NCBI RefSeq assembly: GCF_009711085.1
Contig: NZ_WMKA01000008.1
Location: forward strand, 25,544 to 89,543
From: Cellulosimicrobium composti
GTDB taxonomy: Bacteria > Actinomycetota > Actinomycetes > Actinomycetales > Cellulomonadaceae
DNA length: 64,000 nucleotides
Reading direction: 5' to 3'
Numbering within the stretch: the stretch's first letter is position 1; the number at the start of each line of letters is the position of its first letter. Below the pieces are notes generated by a model. That model was not told where the DNA came from, did no database searches, and worked only from the letters and a program-made list of their open reading frames with translations. The translations under genes and the position numbers were made by a program. Shown one piece after another: positions 36,273 to 45,447 of this stretch.

Positions 36273-37258
36273 TGGCAGACCTGCGTGCGGGCCTCATCGG
36301 GCTCGGAGCCATGGGCCGGCACCACGCCCGGGTGCTCCGCGAGATCGACGGTGTCGACCTCGTGGCCGTCGCCGACCCGGGCGGTGACCCCTACGGCGTG
36401 GCCGGCGACCTCGACGTCCTCCCGGACGTCCAGGGACTGATCGACAGCGGCATCCAGATGGCGGTCGTCGCCGTCCCGACGGTCTTCCACGAGGAGGTGG
36501 CGCTCGCTCTCGCCGCCACCGGGGTCCACACCCTCGTCGAGAAGCCTATCGCGGCGACGAGCGAGGCCGGACGCAAGGTGGTCGACGCGTTCGCGGCCGC
36601 CGGCCTCGTCGGTGCCGTTGGGCACATCGAGCGGTTCAACCCGGCGCTCCAGGAGCTGCGGCGCCGGATGGAGGCCGGTGAGCTGGGCGAGGTCTACCAG
36701 ATCGCTACGCGACGCCAGGGACCCTTCCCGTCACGCATCGCCGACGTGGGCGTGGTGAAGGACCTCGGCACGCACGACATCGACCTCACCGCGTGGGTCG
36801 CCCAGAGCCACTACCGCTCGGTCGCGGCGCAAACCACGCACCGCAGCGGTCGTCCGCACGAGGACATGGTGACGGCCATCGGGCGTCTCGAGAACGGCGT
36901 CGTGACCAACCATGTCGTCAACTGGCTCTCGCCGATGAAGGAGCGCGTCACCATCGTCACGGGTGAGCGCGGTGCGTTCGTCGCCGACACGGGGACCGCC
37001 GACCTGACGTTCTACGCCAACGGCGTCATCCCCACGGAGTGGGAGGCCGTCTCCGCTTTCCGGGGCGTCTCGGAGGGAGACGTCACCCGCTACGCCTTCG
37101 CCAAGCGGGAGCCGCTGCGCGTGGAGCACGAGGCGTTCCGGGACGCGGTGCTCGGCCTCCGCCAGGATGTCGTGACCATGGAGGAGGGCCTTCGGACCCT
37201 CGAGGTCGCCGAGGCCGTGCTCGAGTCGTCGCGGACGGGATCGACGATCTCCCTCTGA
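36272..37258 (+). CDS. Gfo/Idh/MocA oxidoreductase, probable UDP-GlcNAc(A) 3-dehydrogenase
   Basis: A 328-residue NAD(P)-dependent sugar dehydrogenase. The Rossmann fold begins AGLIGLGAMGRHHARVLREI, the catalytic-lysine motif is LVEKPIAAT, and GHIERFNPALQEL recurs in UDP-GlcNAc 3-dehydrogenases. DLGTHDIDL carries the conserved His/Asp pair. It would oxidise C3 to give the keto sugar used by the aminotransferase just before it. The ATG at 36272 shares its first base with the previous stop; an overlapping GTG at 36269 is the alternative. The step is inferred from neighbours because the family is broad. Confidence 0.85.
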   Translation: MADLRAGLIGLGAMGRHHARVLREIDGVDLVAVADPGGDPYGVAGDLDVLPDVQGLIDSGIQMAVVAVPTVFHEEVALALAATGVHTLVEKPIAATSEAGRKVVDAFAAAGLVGAVGHIERFNPALQELRRRMEAGELGEVYQIATRRQGPFPSRIADVGVVKDLGTHDIDLTAWVAQSHYRSVAAQTTHRSGRPHEDMVTAIGRLENGVVTNHVVNWLSPMKERVTIVTGERGAFVADTGTADLTFYANGVIPTEWEAVSAFRGVSEGDVTRYAFAKREPLRVEHEAFRDAVLGLRQDVVTMEEGLRTLEVAEAVLESSRTGSTISL

Positions 37259-37297
37259 GCGCTGGCGCCCCGCCATGCGGAGTTCCTCCTGTGACCG

Positions 37298-37303
37298 TAC
37301 GGT
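37298..37303 (+). promoter_or_regulatory. Candidate -10 (TACGGT) of the amidase gene
   Basis: It would place the start site near 37310, about 40 bases before the ATG, which has a GGGAGG ribosome site. Confidence 0.4.
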
Positions 37304-37350
37304 GTCGAGAGCGTGCCCAAGGCACACATCTCGATCGCAGGGGAGGAACG

Positions 37351-40116
37351 ATGCGGGCTCGACGCCGGCTCGGAAAGTCACTTCGAATCGTCGTGGCGGG
37401 CGCCGCCGCGCTCGCGCTACCTCTCACGGTCGCGATCGCCGCGCCCGCCACGTCGGAGCCCGTCGGCAAGACCCTCCAGCCCGACGGCGGCAGCGAGGGG
37501 ATCGAGTCCGAGGTCGCGGAGCTCACGGTGGACCAGGGCCCCGAGACGCTCGGCACGCAGGCCGCTCCGGACGACCCCTTCGAGCAGGCTGGTGTCCCCG
37601 AGAGCGCCGGGACCGTCGTCGCGACCTCGGGACAGACGTCCGGCCTCGCCGTGGTGGGCGTCACGTGGGCGCACGGCACCGCGCCGGAGGGGGCCAGCGT
37701 CGTCATGCGGTCGCGCACGGCGGACGCTTGGTCGGAGTGGGCACTCCTCGAGCAGGAGGACGTCGTCTCGGAGGACCCGGGTGCCGACGACCTCGGGTCG
37801 GCGGCGACGGAGGTTCGTGACGGGACCGAGCCGGCCTTCGTCGGCGCGGTCGACGAGGTCGAGGTCGCGGTCCGCGGCGCGGGCGAGGCGCTGCCGCAGG
37901 ACATCCGGCTCGTCGTGATCGAGCCGGGCGAGGCCGACGCCGAACCCACGGTCGCGAACGCCAGCTTCGTCGGGGACCCGGACGCCGTGCCGGCGCCCGC
38001 GATCGTCGACGAGTCCGCGTCCGGGGTCTCGACGGGGACGCCGGACGCCTTCACGACGGCCGCGGTGGCGCGTCCGGCGATCAACACCCGGGCGCAGTGG
38101 GGCGCCGACGAGTCGATCATGACGTGGACCCCCCAGGTCGGGCGCGTCAACGGTGCCGTCGTCCATCACACCGCTGGTTCCAACAACTACACCGCAGCCC
38201 AGGTCCCCTCGATCATCCGGGGCATCTACACCTACCATGCGCAGTCCCGCGGCTGGGGCGACATCGGCTACAACTTCCTCGTCGACAAGTTCGGCCGCAT
38301 CTGGGAAGGGCGCGCAGGCGGGGTCGAGCGGGCCATCGTGGGCGCGCACGCGGCGGGGGTCAACTCGCACACGTTCGGGCTGTCGCTCATGGGCAACTAC
38401 GACCAGGCCTCGGTCCCCGCGGCCGCCATGGACGCGATGTCGCGTCTCCTCGCGTGGAAGCTCTCGCTCCACGGCGTCCGGGCGAACGGGACGGCGAGCA
38501 TCGACGGCCGGACGCTGCCCGCAGTCGTCGGGCATCGAGACGTCGGCCAGACCGCGTGTCCCGGGGCCAACCTGTACGCGCGGCTCGGTGAGCTGCGCTC
38601 GCGCGCCGCCAACCTCCAGCCGAGCCCGCTTCGCGGACCGCTTGTACGCGACCTCACGGGCGATGGCTTCCCTGAGCTCCTCGCTGAGAATGGAGGCGTC
38701 GTCTCGCTGGTCACAGCTGGCCGCACGTGGTCGGCGTCCACGAGGTACGGGCCTGGCTGGAATGACGGGAGGGTCTTCTCACCCGGCGATTTCGACGGCA
38801 ACGGCCGTGGCGACCTCATGCTGATCGACCGCACGGGGCGACTGTACTTCTATGGGTCGAGCGGCTCCGGCTGGCAGCCCCGACGATTCATCGGATCCGG
38901 CTGGAGCGTGATGGACGCGGTCGTCGGGGGTCACGACTGGGACGGGGACGGCCGTCCCGACCTGCTGGCGCGCCGTAGCAGCGACGGGTCCCTATGGCTC
39001 TACTCCAACAGTGGCGCGGGTGGCTTCCGAGGTTCACGGCAGATCGGCTGGGCGTGGCAGCAGATGTCCGCGATCACCTTGATGGGCGACCTGAGTGATG
39101 GCCGACCGTCGCTCGTGGCCCAGCAACCTGACGGTCGGCTCGTGACGTACGTCGGTGACGGGCGGGGGAATTTCGCGGTGAGCCGGCCTCAAGGAACCGG
39201 GTGGAACACGATGACGTCGGTCCTGGGGCCCGGTGACGCGACCGGAGACGGCGCGTTCGACCTCGTCGCTCGCGACGGCGCCGGGCGGCTCCTGCTGTAC
39301 CCCGGCAACGGTGACGGATCCTTCCGTAGCCCCGTCCAGATCGGCCAGGACTGGCAACAGTTTTCCACGGTTTTGGTGACGCGGAGCGGGGAGACCGTCG
39401 AGTTCTACCCGGTGTCCCGGAGCGGGGTGCTTCACCGCTACCCATACGTCCGCAGCGGGCAGTTGACGAGCTCGTTCTCGACATCGGTGCGCGCGGCACG
39501 CGGTTCGGACGTCATTGTGCCGGGCGACTGGGACGGTGACGGTCGGCCGGACCTCGTCGTGCGCGACCGAGCGGGGAGCCTTTTTCTGCACCGGGGTACA
39601 GGAACGGGGACCTTCAGCAGCACCGGCAACCAGATCGGTCGCGGATGGGAGGGCATGCGTGACATCGTGGGTGCACCGAGCTTCGGTGCTGACGGTGAGC
39701 CCGGCATCCTCGCGCTCGAGGCCTCCACTGGCCGGATCTGGCTGTACCCCGGAACGGCGCACGGTGCCTTTAAGTCGCGAGTGCTTATCGGGAGCGGCGC
39801 CACCCGTGCAGACATGATCGTGAGCGTCGGGACGTGGACCGGAGGGAGCCACGACCTCGTGACCCGGGAAGGTGGCGACCTGATCCTGCGCAAGGGGAAC
39901 GGGGCTGGTCAGCTCGGGCCCGCCCAGCAGATCGGGTGGGGCTGGGGCGGTGCATCCGCAATTGTCGGAGTGGGCGACGCGACGTCCGACGGCGTGCCTG
40001 ACCTCGTCTTCGTCGACGCCGGCGGATCGGTCCGTCTCTACCCGGGCAACGGCAAGGGTGGATTCCTTGCGGCCCGGCCGTTCGGCCAGGTGTCGTCGGG
40101 AGCAGTGGTGTTCTGA
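37351..40116 (+). CDS. Secreted N-acetylmuramoyl-L-alanine amidase with FG-GAP repeat tail
   Basis: A 921-residue exported protein. A signal peptide (basic start, then VVAGAAALALPLTVAIA) and an acidic linker to about residue 240 precede the catalytic domain. The amidase_2/PGRP domain (about 240-410) has zinc-site segments VVHHTAGSNNYTAAQ and VVGHRDVGQTACPGANLY plus GDIGYNFLVDKFGRIWEGR. From about 430 to the end there are some nine FG-GAP-like repeats. Ca-binding motifs such as GDWDGDGRPDL and a recurring I-G-x-G-W-x-x-M signature suggest a beta-propeller. It should cut the bond between muramic acid and the stem peptide outside the cell. It converges with a SpoIID gene carrying the same tail. 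GC content falls at the start of the repeat region. Confidence 0.92.
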   Translation: MRARRRLGKSLRIVVAGAAALALPLTVAIAAPATSEPVGKTLQPDGGSEGIESEVAELTVDQGPETLGTQAAPDDPFEQAGVPESAGTVVATSGQTSGLAVVGVTWAHGTAPEGASVVMRSRTADAWSEWALLEQEDVVSEDPGADDLGSAATEVRDGTEPAFVGAVDEVEVAVRGAGEALPQDIRLVVIEPGEADAEPTVANASFVGDPDAVPAPAIVDESASGVSTGTPDAFTTAAVARPAINTRAQWGADESIMTWTPQVGRVNGAVVHHTAGSNNYTAAQVPSIIRGIYTYHAQSRGWGDIGYNFLVDKFGRIWEGRAGGVERAIVGAHAAGVNSHTFGLSLMGNYDQASVPAAAMDAMSRLLAWKLSLHGVRANGTASIDGRTLPAVVGHRDVGQTACPGANLYARLGELRSRAANLQPSPLRGPLVRDLTGDGFPELLAENGGVVSLVTAGRTWSASTRYGPGWNDGRVFSPGDFDGNGRGDLMLIDRTGRLYFYGSSGSGWQPRRFIGSGWSVMDAVVGGHDWDGDGRPDLLARRSSDGSLWLYSNSGAGGFRGSRQIGWAWQQMSAITLMGDLSDGRPSLVAQQPDGRLVTYVGDGRGNFAVSRPQGTGWNTMTSVLGPGDATGDGAFDLVARDGAGRLLLYPGNGDGSFRSPVQIGQDWQQFSTVLVTRSGETVEFYPVSRSGVLHRYPYVRSGQLTSSFSTSVRAARGSDVIVPGDWDGDGRPDLVVRDRAGSLFLHRGTGTGTFSSTGNQIGRGWEGMRDIVGAPSFGADGEPGILALEASTGRIWLYPGTAHGAFKSRVLIGSGATRADMIVSVGTWTGGSHDLVTREGGDLILRKGNGAGQLGPAQQIGWGWGGASAIVGVGDATSDGVPDLVFVDAGGSVRLYPGNGKGGFLAARPFGQVSSGAVVF

Positions 40117-40171
40117 GTCGGGAGCCTGCTGTCCCAGGACCGCGGGACTCGGCTGCTTTCTTTCCCAGTAG

Positions 40172-42184
40172 TCAGACGAGGCGCTCCACCGAAGTCCAGC
40201 CCGGACCAATGGCAGTGCGGCGCGGGAAACTTGTCCCTGACCACGCGTAGAGGTAGAGCGTTCCACCGGGATCGGCTGCGACCAGATCCGGTCGTCCATC
40301 GCCGTCGAGGTCCTCCGTCGTGGAGACGAGGCGCATCGGCGACCACCCCTGGCCGATCGGCGTCGCCGCGAAGCCCCCTTTGCCGTTGCCCCGGTAGAGG
40401 AACAAGGTCCCCGCCGCGTCCGTCGCGAGGAAGTCGGAATGACCGTCGTCGTTCCAGTCGCCTCCGCCGACCACGTTCGTCATGGAGCCCCAACCTGGGC
40501 CGACACGGACCTTCGAGCCGAAGCCTCCGCGACCGTTGCCCGCGTAGAGCCACATCGTGCCCATGTTGTCGACGGCCAAGATGTCGGAGTCCCCGTCGCC
40601 GTCGACATCTCCGGGCGCGACGACGGTCGTCATCGAACCCCAGCCCGGGCCTACGGCCACACGCGGTCCGAACCGACCTGCGCCGTTGATCGGGTACCGC
40701 CACATCCGGCCTGCGGCGTCGACCGCGAGGACGTCGACGCGCCCATTCCCGGTAAGGTCGTTGGCACGTACGGCTATGCGCATCGCCTGCCAGCCCTCGC
40801 CAACCTGCGTGACCCTACCGAAGGTTCCGGCACCCGTACCCTCGTAGTGGTCGAGCGCGCCGTCGTCCTTCTGGACGAGAAGATCCGGTCGACCGTCCGT
40901 GCTGAAGTCGGTGTCCAGGCGTGTCGAGCCCGTGATCTTCCACCAGTCGCTCCGAAGCCCCAGCGCGGACCGGATGCCGGCACCCGTCGTGGTCTGCTGA
41001 CCCTGCGTACCGGTCACCGTCACGCTCTCGACGCGGCCGCCCCACTCCCCATTGGCGGTTCGGGTACGAACCTCGATGCTCCGAATCTGGCCGATCCCTG
41101 GGAACGCGGCGGCGAACTGGGAGACCGAAACGGAGACGCTCCACGAATGGACCGGATTGCCGACTGCGTCCCAGGGATCTGCCCTCGCCACCAGGTACGG
41201 TTGGCTCCCCGTCTTCGTCCAGCCGCCGTTGGACGAGCTGAACTGCGTGAACGCCGGTGCGCCCCCGTATGTCCGAATCTGCCCGGCCGTCTCGCGGATC
41301 GCCGTGTCGGTGCGCGCGGCCTCGTGGACTGTGACGACCGAGCCACTCCCGTTTAGGGTCCGGTAGCCGCGATAGACCTGGCACTGCGTCGTGTCGCACG
41401 TGTCCCACGCACGCGAACCTGCGGCCCGTCGGTCGAACGAGGCGTAGGTGCGTGCAGCGACAGCCTGTGCGCGCAGGGCGTCGTAGGGCCAGCTGGACGG
41501 TGACTCGGCGGGGACGACAGAACGGAGATAGCTCTCCATCGAGACCTGGTTCACCGAGCGCAAGCCCGGGGAGGAACCGTCGGCGACAGCCCGGATCAAG
41601 CCTCGGTACTCTCGTCGTGTCCCGTCAGGGACGACGAGCTGGACTGTATCTCCGGGGGTCGCGAAATCGAGGTGCGTGGTCCGCAGGGTGGACCAGCGAA
41701 CCCAGCTGCCCGCGGAGAGGCCGTCGACATGGAGGTCGGCTCCCGAGCGGACGACGCGCCACTGCGTGACCGTACGTCCTGCGAACTGGGGGGTTCGCAC
41801 CGTCCCGGCCGCGTCCCTCACGGTCATCCCCGGGACGGCGACGACTCGCACGTCGTTGTCCGTGTCAGCGGAGACGAGTGCCCGGATCGGGGAGTCGCGC
41901 TGGCCGGTGTGCGCGGTGCCCGGGTAGTAGAAGTCGAGGATCGCCCTATACCCCACACCCTGCGTCGCCGCCCCGCGCGCACCGTACTGCGAGAGCCCGA
42001 TCCCGTGCCCGTAACCGTGGCCGGCGATCGTTACGGTCCCGGACGGCGGTAGGTTCACGCGCTCGGCCGTCACGATCGACGCCTGGGCCGGGGCGCCACC
42101 CAGCAGGGCGAGCACGAGCCCGAGCCCTGCGACCACCGCCGCCCCATGTCGCTGCTGCGACCCTCGCAGCCATGTCCACGTCAT
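40172..42184 (-). CDS. Secreted SpoIID/LytB-domain protein with FG-GAP repeat tail
   Basis: A 670-residue exported protein. A signal peptide (VVAGLGLVLALLGGAPAQA) is followed by the GHGYGHGIGLSQYGARGAA motif near residue 55 and the SpoIID core (SMESYLRSVVPAESPSSW, then ALRAQAVAARTYA) near 225. Glu in VPAES matches the catalytic glutamate of SpoIID, a lytic transglycosylase acting on peptide-free glycan strands. From about 420 five FG-GAP repeats follow (GDVDGDGDSDILAVD; VGPGWGSMTTVV; VGPGWGSMTNVV), as in the convergent amidase. The ATG at 42184 has GAGGTGG upstream. Only 55 bases separate the two stop codons. Confidence 0.9.
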   Translation of the reverse strand: MTWTWLRGSQQRHGAAVVAGLGLVLALLGGAPAQASIVTAERVNLPPSGTVTIAGHGYGHGIGLSQYGARGAATQGVGYRAILDFYYPGTAHTGQRDSPIRALVSADTDNDVRVVAVPGMTVRDAAGTVRTPQFAGRTVTQWRVVRSGADLHVDGLSAGSWVRWSTLRTTHLDFATPGDTVQLVVPDGTRREYRGLIRAVADGSSPGLRSVNQVSMESYLRSVVPAESPSSWPYDALRAQAVAARTYASFDRRAAGSRAWDTCDTTQCQVYRGYRTLNGSGSVVTVHEAARTDTAIRETAGQIRTYGGAPAFTQFSSSNGGWTKTGSQPYLVARADPWDAVGNPVHSWSVSVSVSQFAAAFPGIGQIRSIEVRTRTANGEWGGRVESVTVTGTQGQQTTTGAGIRSALGLRSDWWKITGSTRLDTDFSTDGRPDLLVQKDDGALDHYEGTGAGTFGRVTQVGEGWQAMRIAVRANDLTGNGRVDVLAVDAAGRMWRYPINGAGRFGPRVAVGPGWGSMTTVVAPGDVDGDGDSDILAVDNMGTMWLYAGNGRGGFGSKVRVGPGWGSMTNVVGGGDWNDDGHSDFLATDAAGTLFLYRGNGKGGFAATPIGQGWSPMRLVSTTEDLDGDGRPDLVAADPGGTLYLYAWSGTSFPRRTAIGPGWTSVERLV

Positions 42185-42385
42185 CGTGCCACCTCGTTCC
42201 TTGCGTACGATTCCCCTCCAGGCTAGAGCGTGTCTTCCGCTTTGCGAGAGAGGTGTCCTCGGGAGCATGGGGTGCCCTGTGACGTCTCGGATCCGGCTCC
42301 TCGGAGAGCGGAACGTTCTGTAACGGTTCGGTACACCAAGCTCGCAGACGGGGGACTGGCGGTGATCCGCGCTCCGCGTGCCAGG

Positions 42386-42391
42386 TAGTGT
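42386..42391 (+). promoter_or_regulatory. Candidate -10 (TAGTGT) of the six-gene glycosyltransferase operon
   Basis: It would give a leader of about 90 bases before the ATG at 42491. The -35 region is weak. Confidence 0.4.
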
Positions 42392-42490
42392 TCTCTCGGT
42401 CGTGCGGAGCGTTCGCGTGTCTTGCGAGGCGTCCCGGCGTCCGCGGAGCGGACGCGAGGGTCGCACGGGGCTCATGCGATAGGAAGGTGG

Positions 42491-43672
42491 ATGACGCCGA
42501 TGGGTCGAGTGACCTTGGCGACGAGGATCTACGCACCCGAACCGGCCGCCGCGGCGTTCCGGCTTCGCGCGCTGGCGACAGCGCTGGTGAACGAGGGTCT
42601 GAGCGTCACGGTGCTTACGTCGCGCGCGCCCCTGCGCGGCGGTGAACGTGGAGAGCACTCTTCCGGCGTCGACGTCCGACGCTTTCCCGTCCTTCGCGAC
42701 CGTACCGGGAGCGTCCGAGGCTACGTGCCGTACCTCAGCTTCGACATACCGCTGTTCTTCCGGATGCTAGTCGCTCCCCGCCCAGACGTTGTCGTGGTGG
42801 AGCCGCCCCCGACGACCGGCCTCGCCGTGCGCCTCGCCTGCGCGATCCGGCGCGTCCCGTACGTGTACTACGCGGCGGACATCTGGTCCGACGCGTCGGC
42901 CGCGCTCGCGCCCCGGTTCGTGGTTCGCGCACTCCGCGCGCTCGAGTCGTGGGTGATGCGGGGCGCGGCGTCCGTGATCGCTGTGACCGACGGGGTAGCG
43001 GAGCGCGCGAAAGAACTGGGAGCTCGTGGCGTCCGACTCGTCCGCAACGGGATCGACACGGCGGTATTCACGCCCGCCGGCTCCGCGCACCCCAACGCTC
43101 CAACGGCACCGTACGTCGTCTACGCCGGGACCATGTCGCAGTGGCAAGGGGCCGAGGTGTTCGTCAGAGCGATGGCGCTCGTGCGCGAGAAGGTGCCCGA
43201 CGCGGTCCTGGTGTATCTCGGTCAGGGAGCATCCTGGCAGACGATCGAACGCGAGGCCCGGAAGCTCCCTGACGGTGGGCGATGCGTGCGCATGCTGCCT
43301 CCTGTTCCTCCGGCTGAGGCGTCCGCGTGGCTTCGTGGAGCGCGGGCCGCCCTGGTCAGCATGAGACCGGGCGCCGGATACGACATGGCGTTCCCCACGA
43401 AGATCCTCGCCGGCCTGGCGTCCGGCGCACCTGTGCTCTACGCCGGCTCGGGCGTCGCACGAACTGTGGTGGCGCAGCAAGGGCTCGGCCGCACCGCCGA
43501 CTGGGACGACGAGAGCGTCGCGGCCGAAATGGTCACGATGCTCGAGAAGGCTCTCGACGGGGAGGAGCGCCGCCAGCTCGCTCGATGGGTCGACGCCAAC
43601 GCGTCGTGGACCGCGCGTGCGAGCGAGGCTGCGAAGATCATCCGTGGGGCATTGCCGGAAGGAGCCCGATGA
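42491..43672 (+). CDS. Family 4 glycosyltransferase (WbuB-like)
   Basis: A 393-residue GT4 enzyme. The N-terminal domain has APEPAAAAFRLRALATALVN, typical of WbuB-like amino-sugar transferases. A hydrophobic patch (YVPYLSFDIPLFFRMLV) may touch the membrane. The C-terminal domain has VRNGIDTAVFTP, YAGTMSQWQGAEVFVRAM and the region around MAFPTKILAGLASGAPVLYA in place of the usual E-x7-E. The ATG at 42491 has AGGAAGG closely upstream; an ATG at 42500 is possible. It is the first gene of an operon whose six genes each overlap the next by 4 bases. Confidence 0.87.
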   Translation: MTPMGRVTLATRIYAPEPAAAAFRLRALATALVNEGLSVTVLTSRAPLRGGERGEHSSGVDVRRFPVLRDRTGSVRGYVPYLSFDIPLFFRMLVAPRPDVVVVEPPPTTGLAVRLACAIRRVPYVYYAADIWSDASAALAPRFVVRALRALESWVMRGAASVIAVTDGVAERAKELGARGVRLVRNGIDTAVFTPAGSAHPNAPTAPYVVYAGTMSQWQGAEVFVRAMALVREKVPDAVLVYLGQGASWQTIEREARKLPDGGRCVRMLPPVPPAEASAWLRGARAALVSMRPGAGYDMAFPTKILAGLASGAPVLYAGSGVARTVVAQQGLGRTADWDDESVAAEMVTMLEKALDGEERRQLARWVDANASWTARASEAAKIIRGALPEGAR

Positions 43673-45447
43673 AGATCATCGTCGACCGGATCCGAGCGCT
43701 TCTTCCCTATCTCCCCCCAGGGGCACGAGCGTTCTTGGTGTGGCATGCGATCGTGTCCAGCCTCCTGGCGCTCGTCGACGTCGTGGCGCTCGGCTTGCTC
43801 GCCGCGGTGGTGAGCGTCATGGCGACAGGAGGCGAAGGGCAGGTCCCGTTGATTGGGACGGTCGATTCGTCGCAGTACCCGTGGATCATCGTCGTTCTCG
43901 TGGCGCTGATCTTGCTGAAGTCGGCTGCCAACATCGCGCTCCAGTGGTTCGCCACGCGCAGGTTCGCGCATTTCGAGCTCGAGATTGGGGACCAGCTCTT
44001 CGCGTCGTATATGCGGGCGCCTTGGCTCGACCGCCTCAAGCGGACGACGTCGGAACTCGTGCGGCTGTCGGACGTGGGTATCGCGAACACAATCGCCGGT
44101 TTTCTCCTCCCCGTGCTGATGCTGCCGTCGCTCGTTGTGACTTTCGTGGCGCTCGTTGCGGTCCTTCTGCTTGCCCAACCCGTTACCGCGCTCGTCACGC
44201 TGTGCTATCTCGGTGGAATCGGAGCAATTCTCTACTTCTGGGTGGCGCGCAAGTCCCTGCAGGCAGGGCGTGTCAACCGGGACTACTCGATGCGCGTTGC
44301 GGGCCTAATGACTGAAATGGTCGGGGCGCTGAAGGAGATCACCCTCCGCGACAAGTTCGGCGAGGTCGCCTCTGTCATCCGGGAGAACCGTCAGCGTTCG
44401 ACTCATGCGCGCGCCAACATCTCGTTCCTGGGTGCCGTACCCAGATTCGTAATCGACTCAGCGCTCGTGGGCGGGTTCCTCCTGGTCGGCGCTGTGAGCT
44501 ACCTCGTCTCAGGGGCAGAAGGCGCGATCAGCGCGGTCGCCCTGTTCGCAGTCGCGGGGTTCCGCATGGTGCCGTCGTTGACCGGCTTTCAGGGTGTCGT
44601 GACGACGGCCACGTCGAACGCCGCCCACGTCTCCGCGGTGCTGGCGGATATCGAGATGGCGAAGACTTACACAGCACGTGCCGAGGAACTCGGGAAACAC
44701 ACCCTTCCCGACGACGCGGAGCGAATCGCCTTCCGAGGGGTGACCTTCAATTACCCTGATCGGTCGGAGGCCGCGGTGCGGGATGTGAACCTGAGCATCG
44801 AGCTCGGCTCATCCGTTGCGCTCGTCGGTGCCTCCGGGTCCGGCAAGAGCACCCTGGTCGATCTCATGCTGGGACTGATCGTGCCGCAGAGAGGATCTAT
44901 CCGCGTCGGGGACGCGCTGCTCGGAGACGTGCTCGGTGCATGGCGCAGGCGTGTGGGCTACGTGCCTCAAGACGTCGCCATCTTCGACGGCACCGTGGCT
45001 CAGAACGTCGCGCTCACGTGGGACGAGGAGATCGACAAGGACAAGGTTCGGGAGGCCCTCAGGCGGGCGCAGCTGCTCGACGCGGTGCTGGCGCGGCCCG
45101 GCGGGCTAGAGTCACGGGTCGGAGAACGCGGGCTCGCCCTCTCAGGCGGTCAGAGGCAGCGCCTGGGGATCGCGCGCGCACTGTTTGCTGATCCGCTGGT
45201 GCTCGTCATGGACGAGGCCACGAGTGCGCTCGACACCAAGACGGAGTCCGACGTGACGGCAGCGCTGCGTGCGCTGCACGGCGAGGTGACGCTTGTCTCT
45301 GTGGCGCACCGTCTGGCGACGATCCGTCATGCGGATCAGGTCTGTTTCATGAGCGACGGAAAACTCGTCGCGACCGGCTCGTTCGACGAGCTCGTCCGGG
45401 ACGTGCCGGAGTTCGCGGTGCAGGCAACTCTGGCGGGCCTGGCATGA
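43669..45447 (+). CDS. ABC-type lipid-linked oligosaccharide flippase, PglK-like
   Basis: A 592-residue fused permease-ATPase half transporter. Six membrane helices fill about residues 20-330 (for example VWHAIVSSLLALVDVVALGL and IIVVLVALILLKSAANIAL). The ATPase has Walker A GASGSGKST, signature LSGGQRQRLGIARALF, Walker B VLVMDEATSALD and the histidine in SVAHRLATI. Its place among glycosyltransferases suggests the PglK role, flipping undecaprenyl-diphosphate oligosaccharides. No Wzx or Wzy gene is seen. Start and stop overlap neighbours (ATGA at both ends). The DNA is less GC-rich than the flanks. Confidence 0.88.
   Translation: MKIIVDRIRALLPYLPPGARAFLVWHAIVSSLLALVDVVALGLLAAVVSVMATGGEGQVPLIGTVDSSQYPWIIVVLVALILLKSAANIALQWFATRRFAHFELEIGDQLFASYMRAPWLDRLKRTTSELVRLSDVGIANTIAGFLLPVLMLPSLVVTFVALVAVLLLAQPVTALVTLCYLGGIGAILYFWVARKSLQAGRVNRDYSMRVAGLMTEMVGALKEITLRDKFGEVASVIRENRQRSTHARANISFLGAVPRFVIDSALVGGFLLVGAVSYLVSGAEGAISAVALFAVAGFRMVPSLTGFQGVVTTATSNAAHVSAVLADIEMAKTYTARAEELGKHTLPDDAERIAFRGVTFNYPDRSEAAVRDVNLSIELGSSVALVGASGSGKSTLVDLMLGLIVPQRGSIRVGDALLGDVLGAWRRRVGYVPQDVAIFDGTVAQNVALTWDEEIDKDKVREALRRAQLLDAVLARPGGLESRVGERGLALSGGQRQRLGIARALFADPLVLVMDEATSALDTKTESDVTAALRALHGEVTLVSVAHRLATIRHADQVCFMSDGKLVATGSFDELVRDVPEFAVQATLAGLA

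Noticed and set aside
40117-40171. Possible terminator between the convergent amidase and SpoIID genes
   Set aside because: Only a 5-bp GTCCC/GGGAC pairing is present in the 55 bases; too weak to call.
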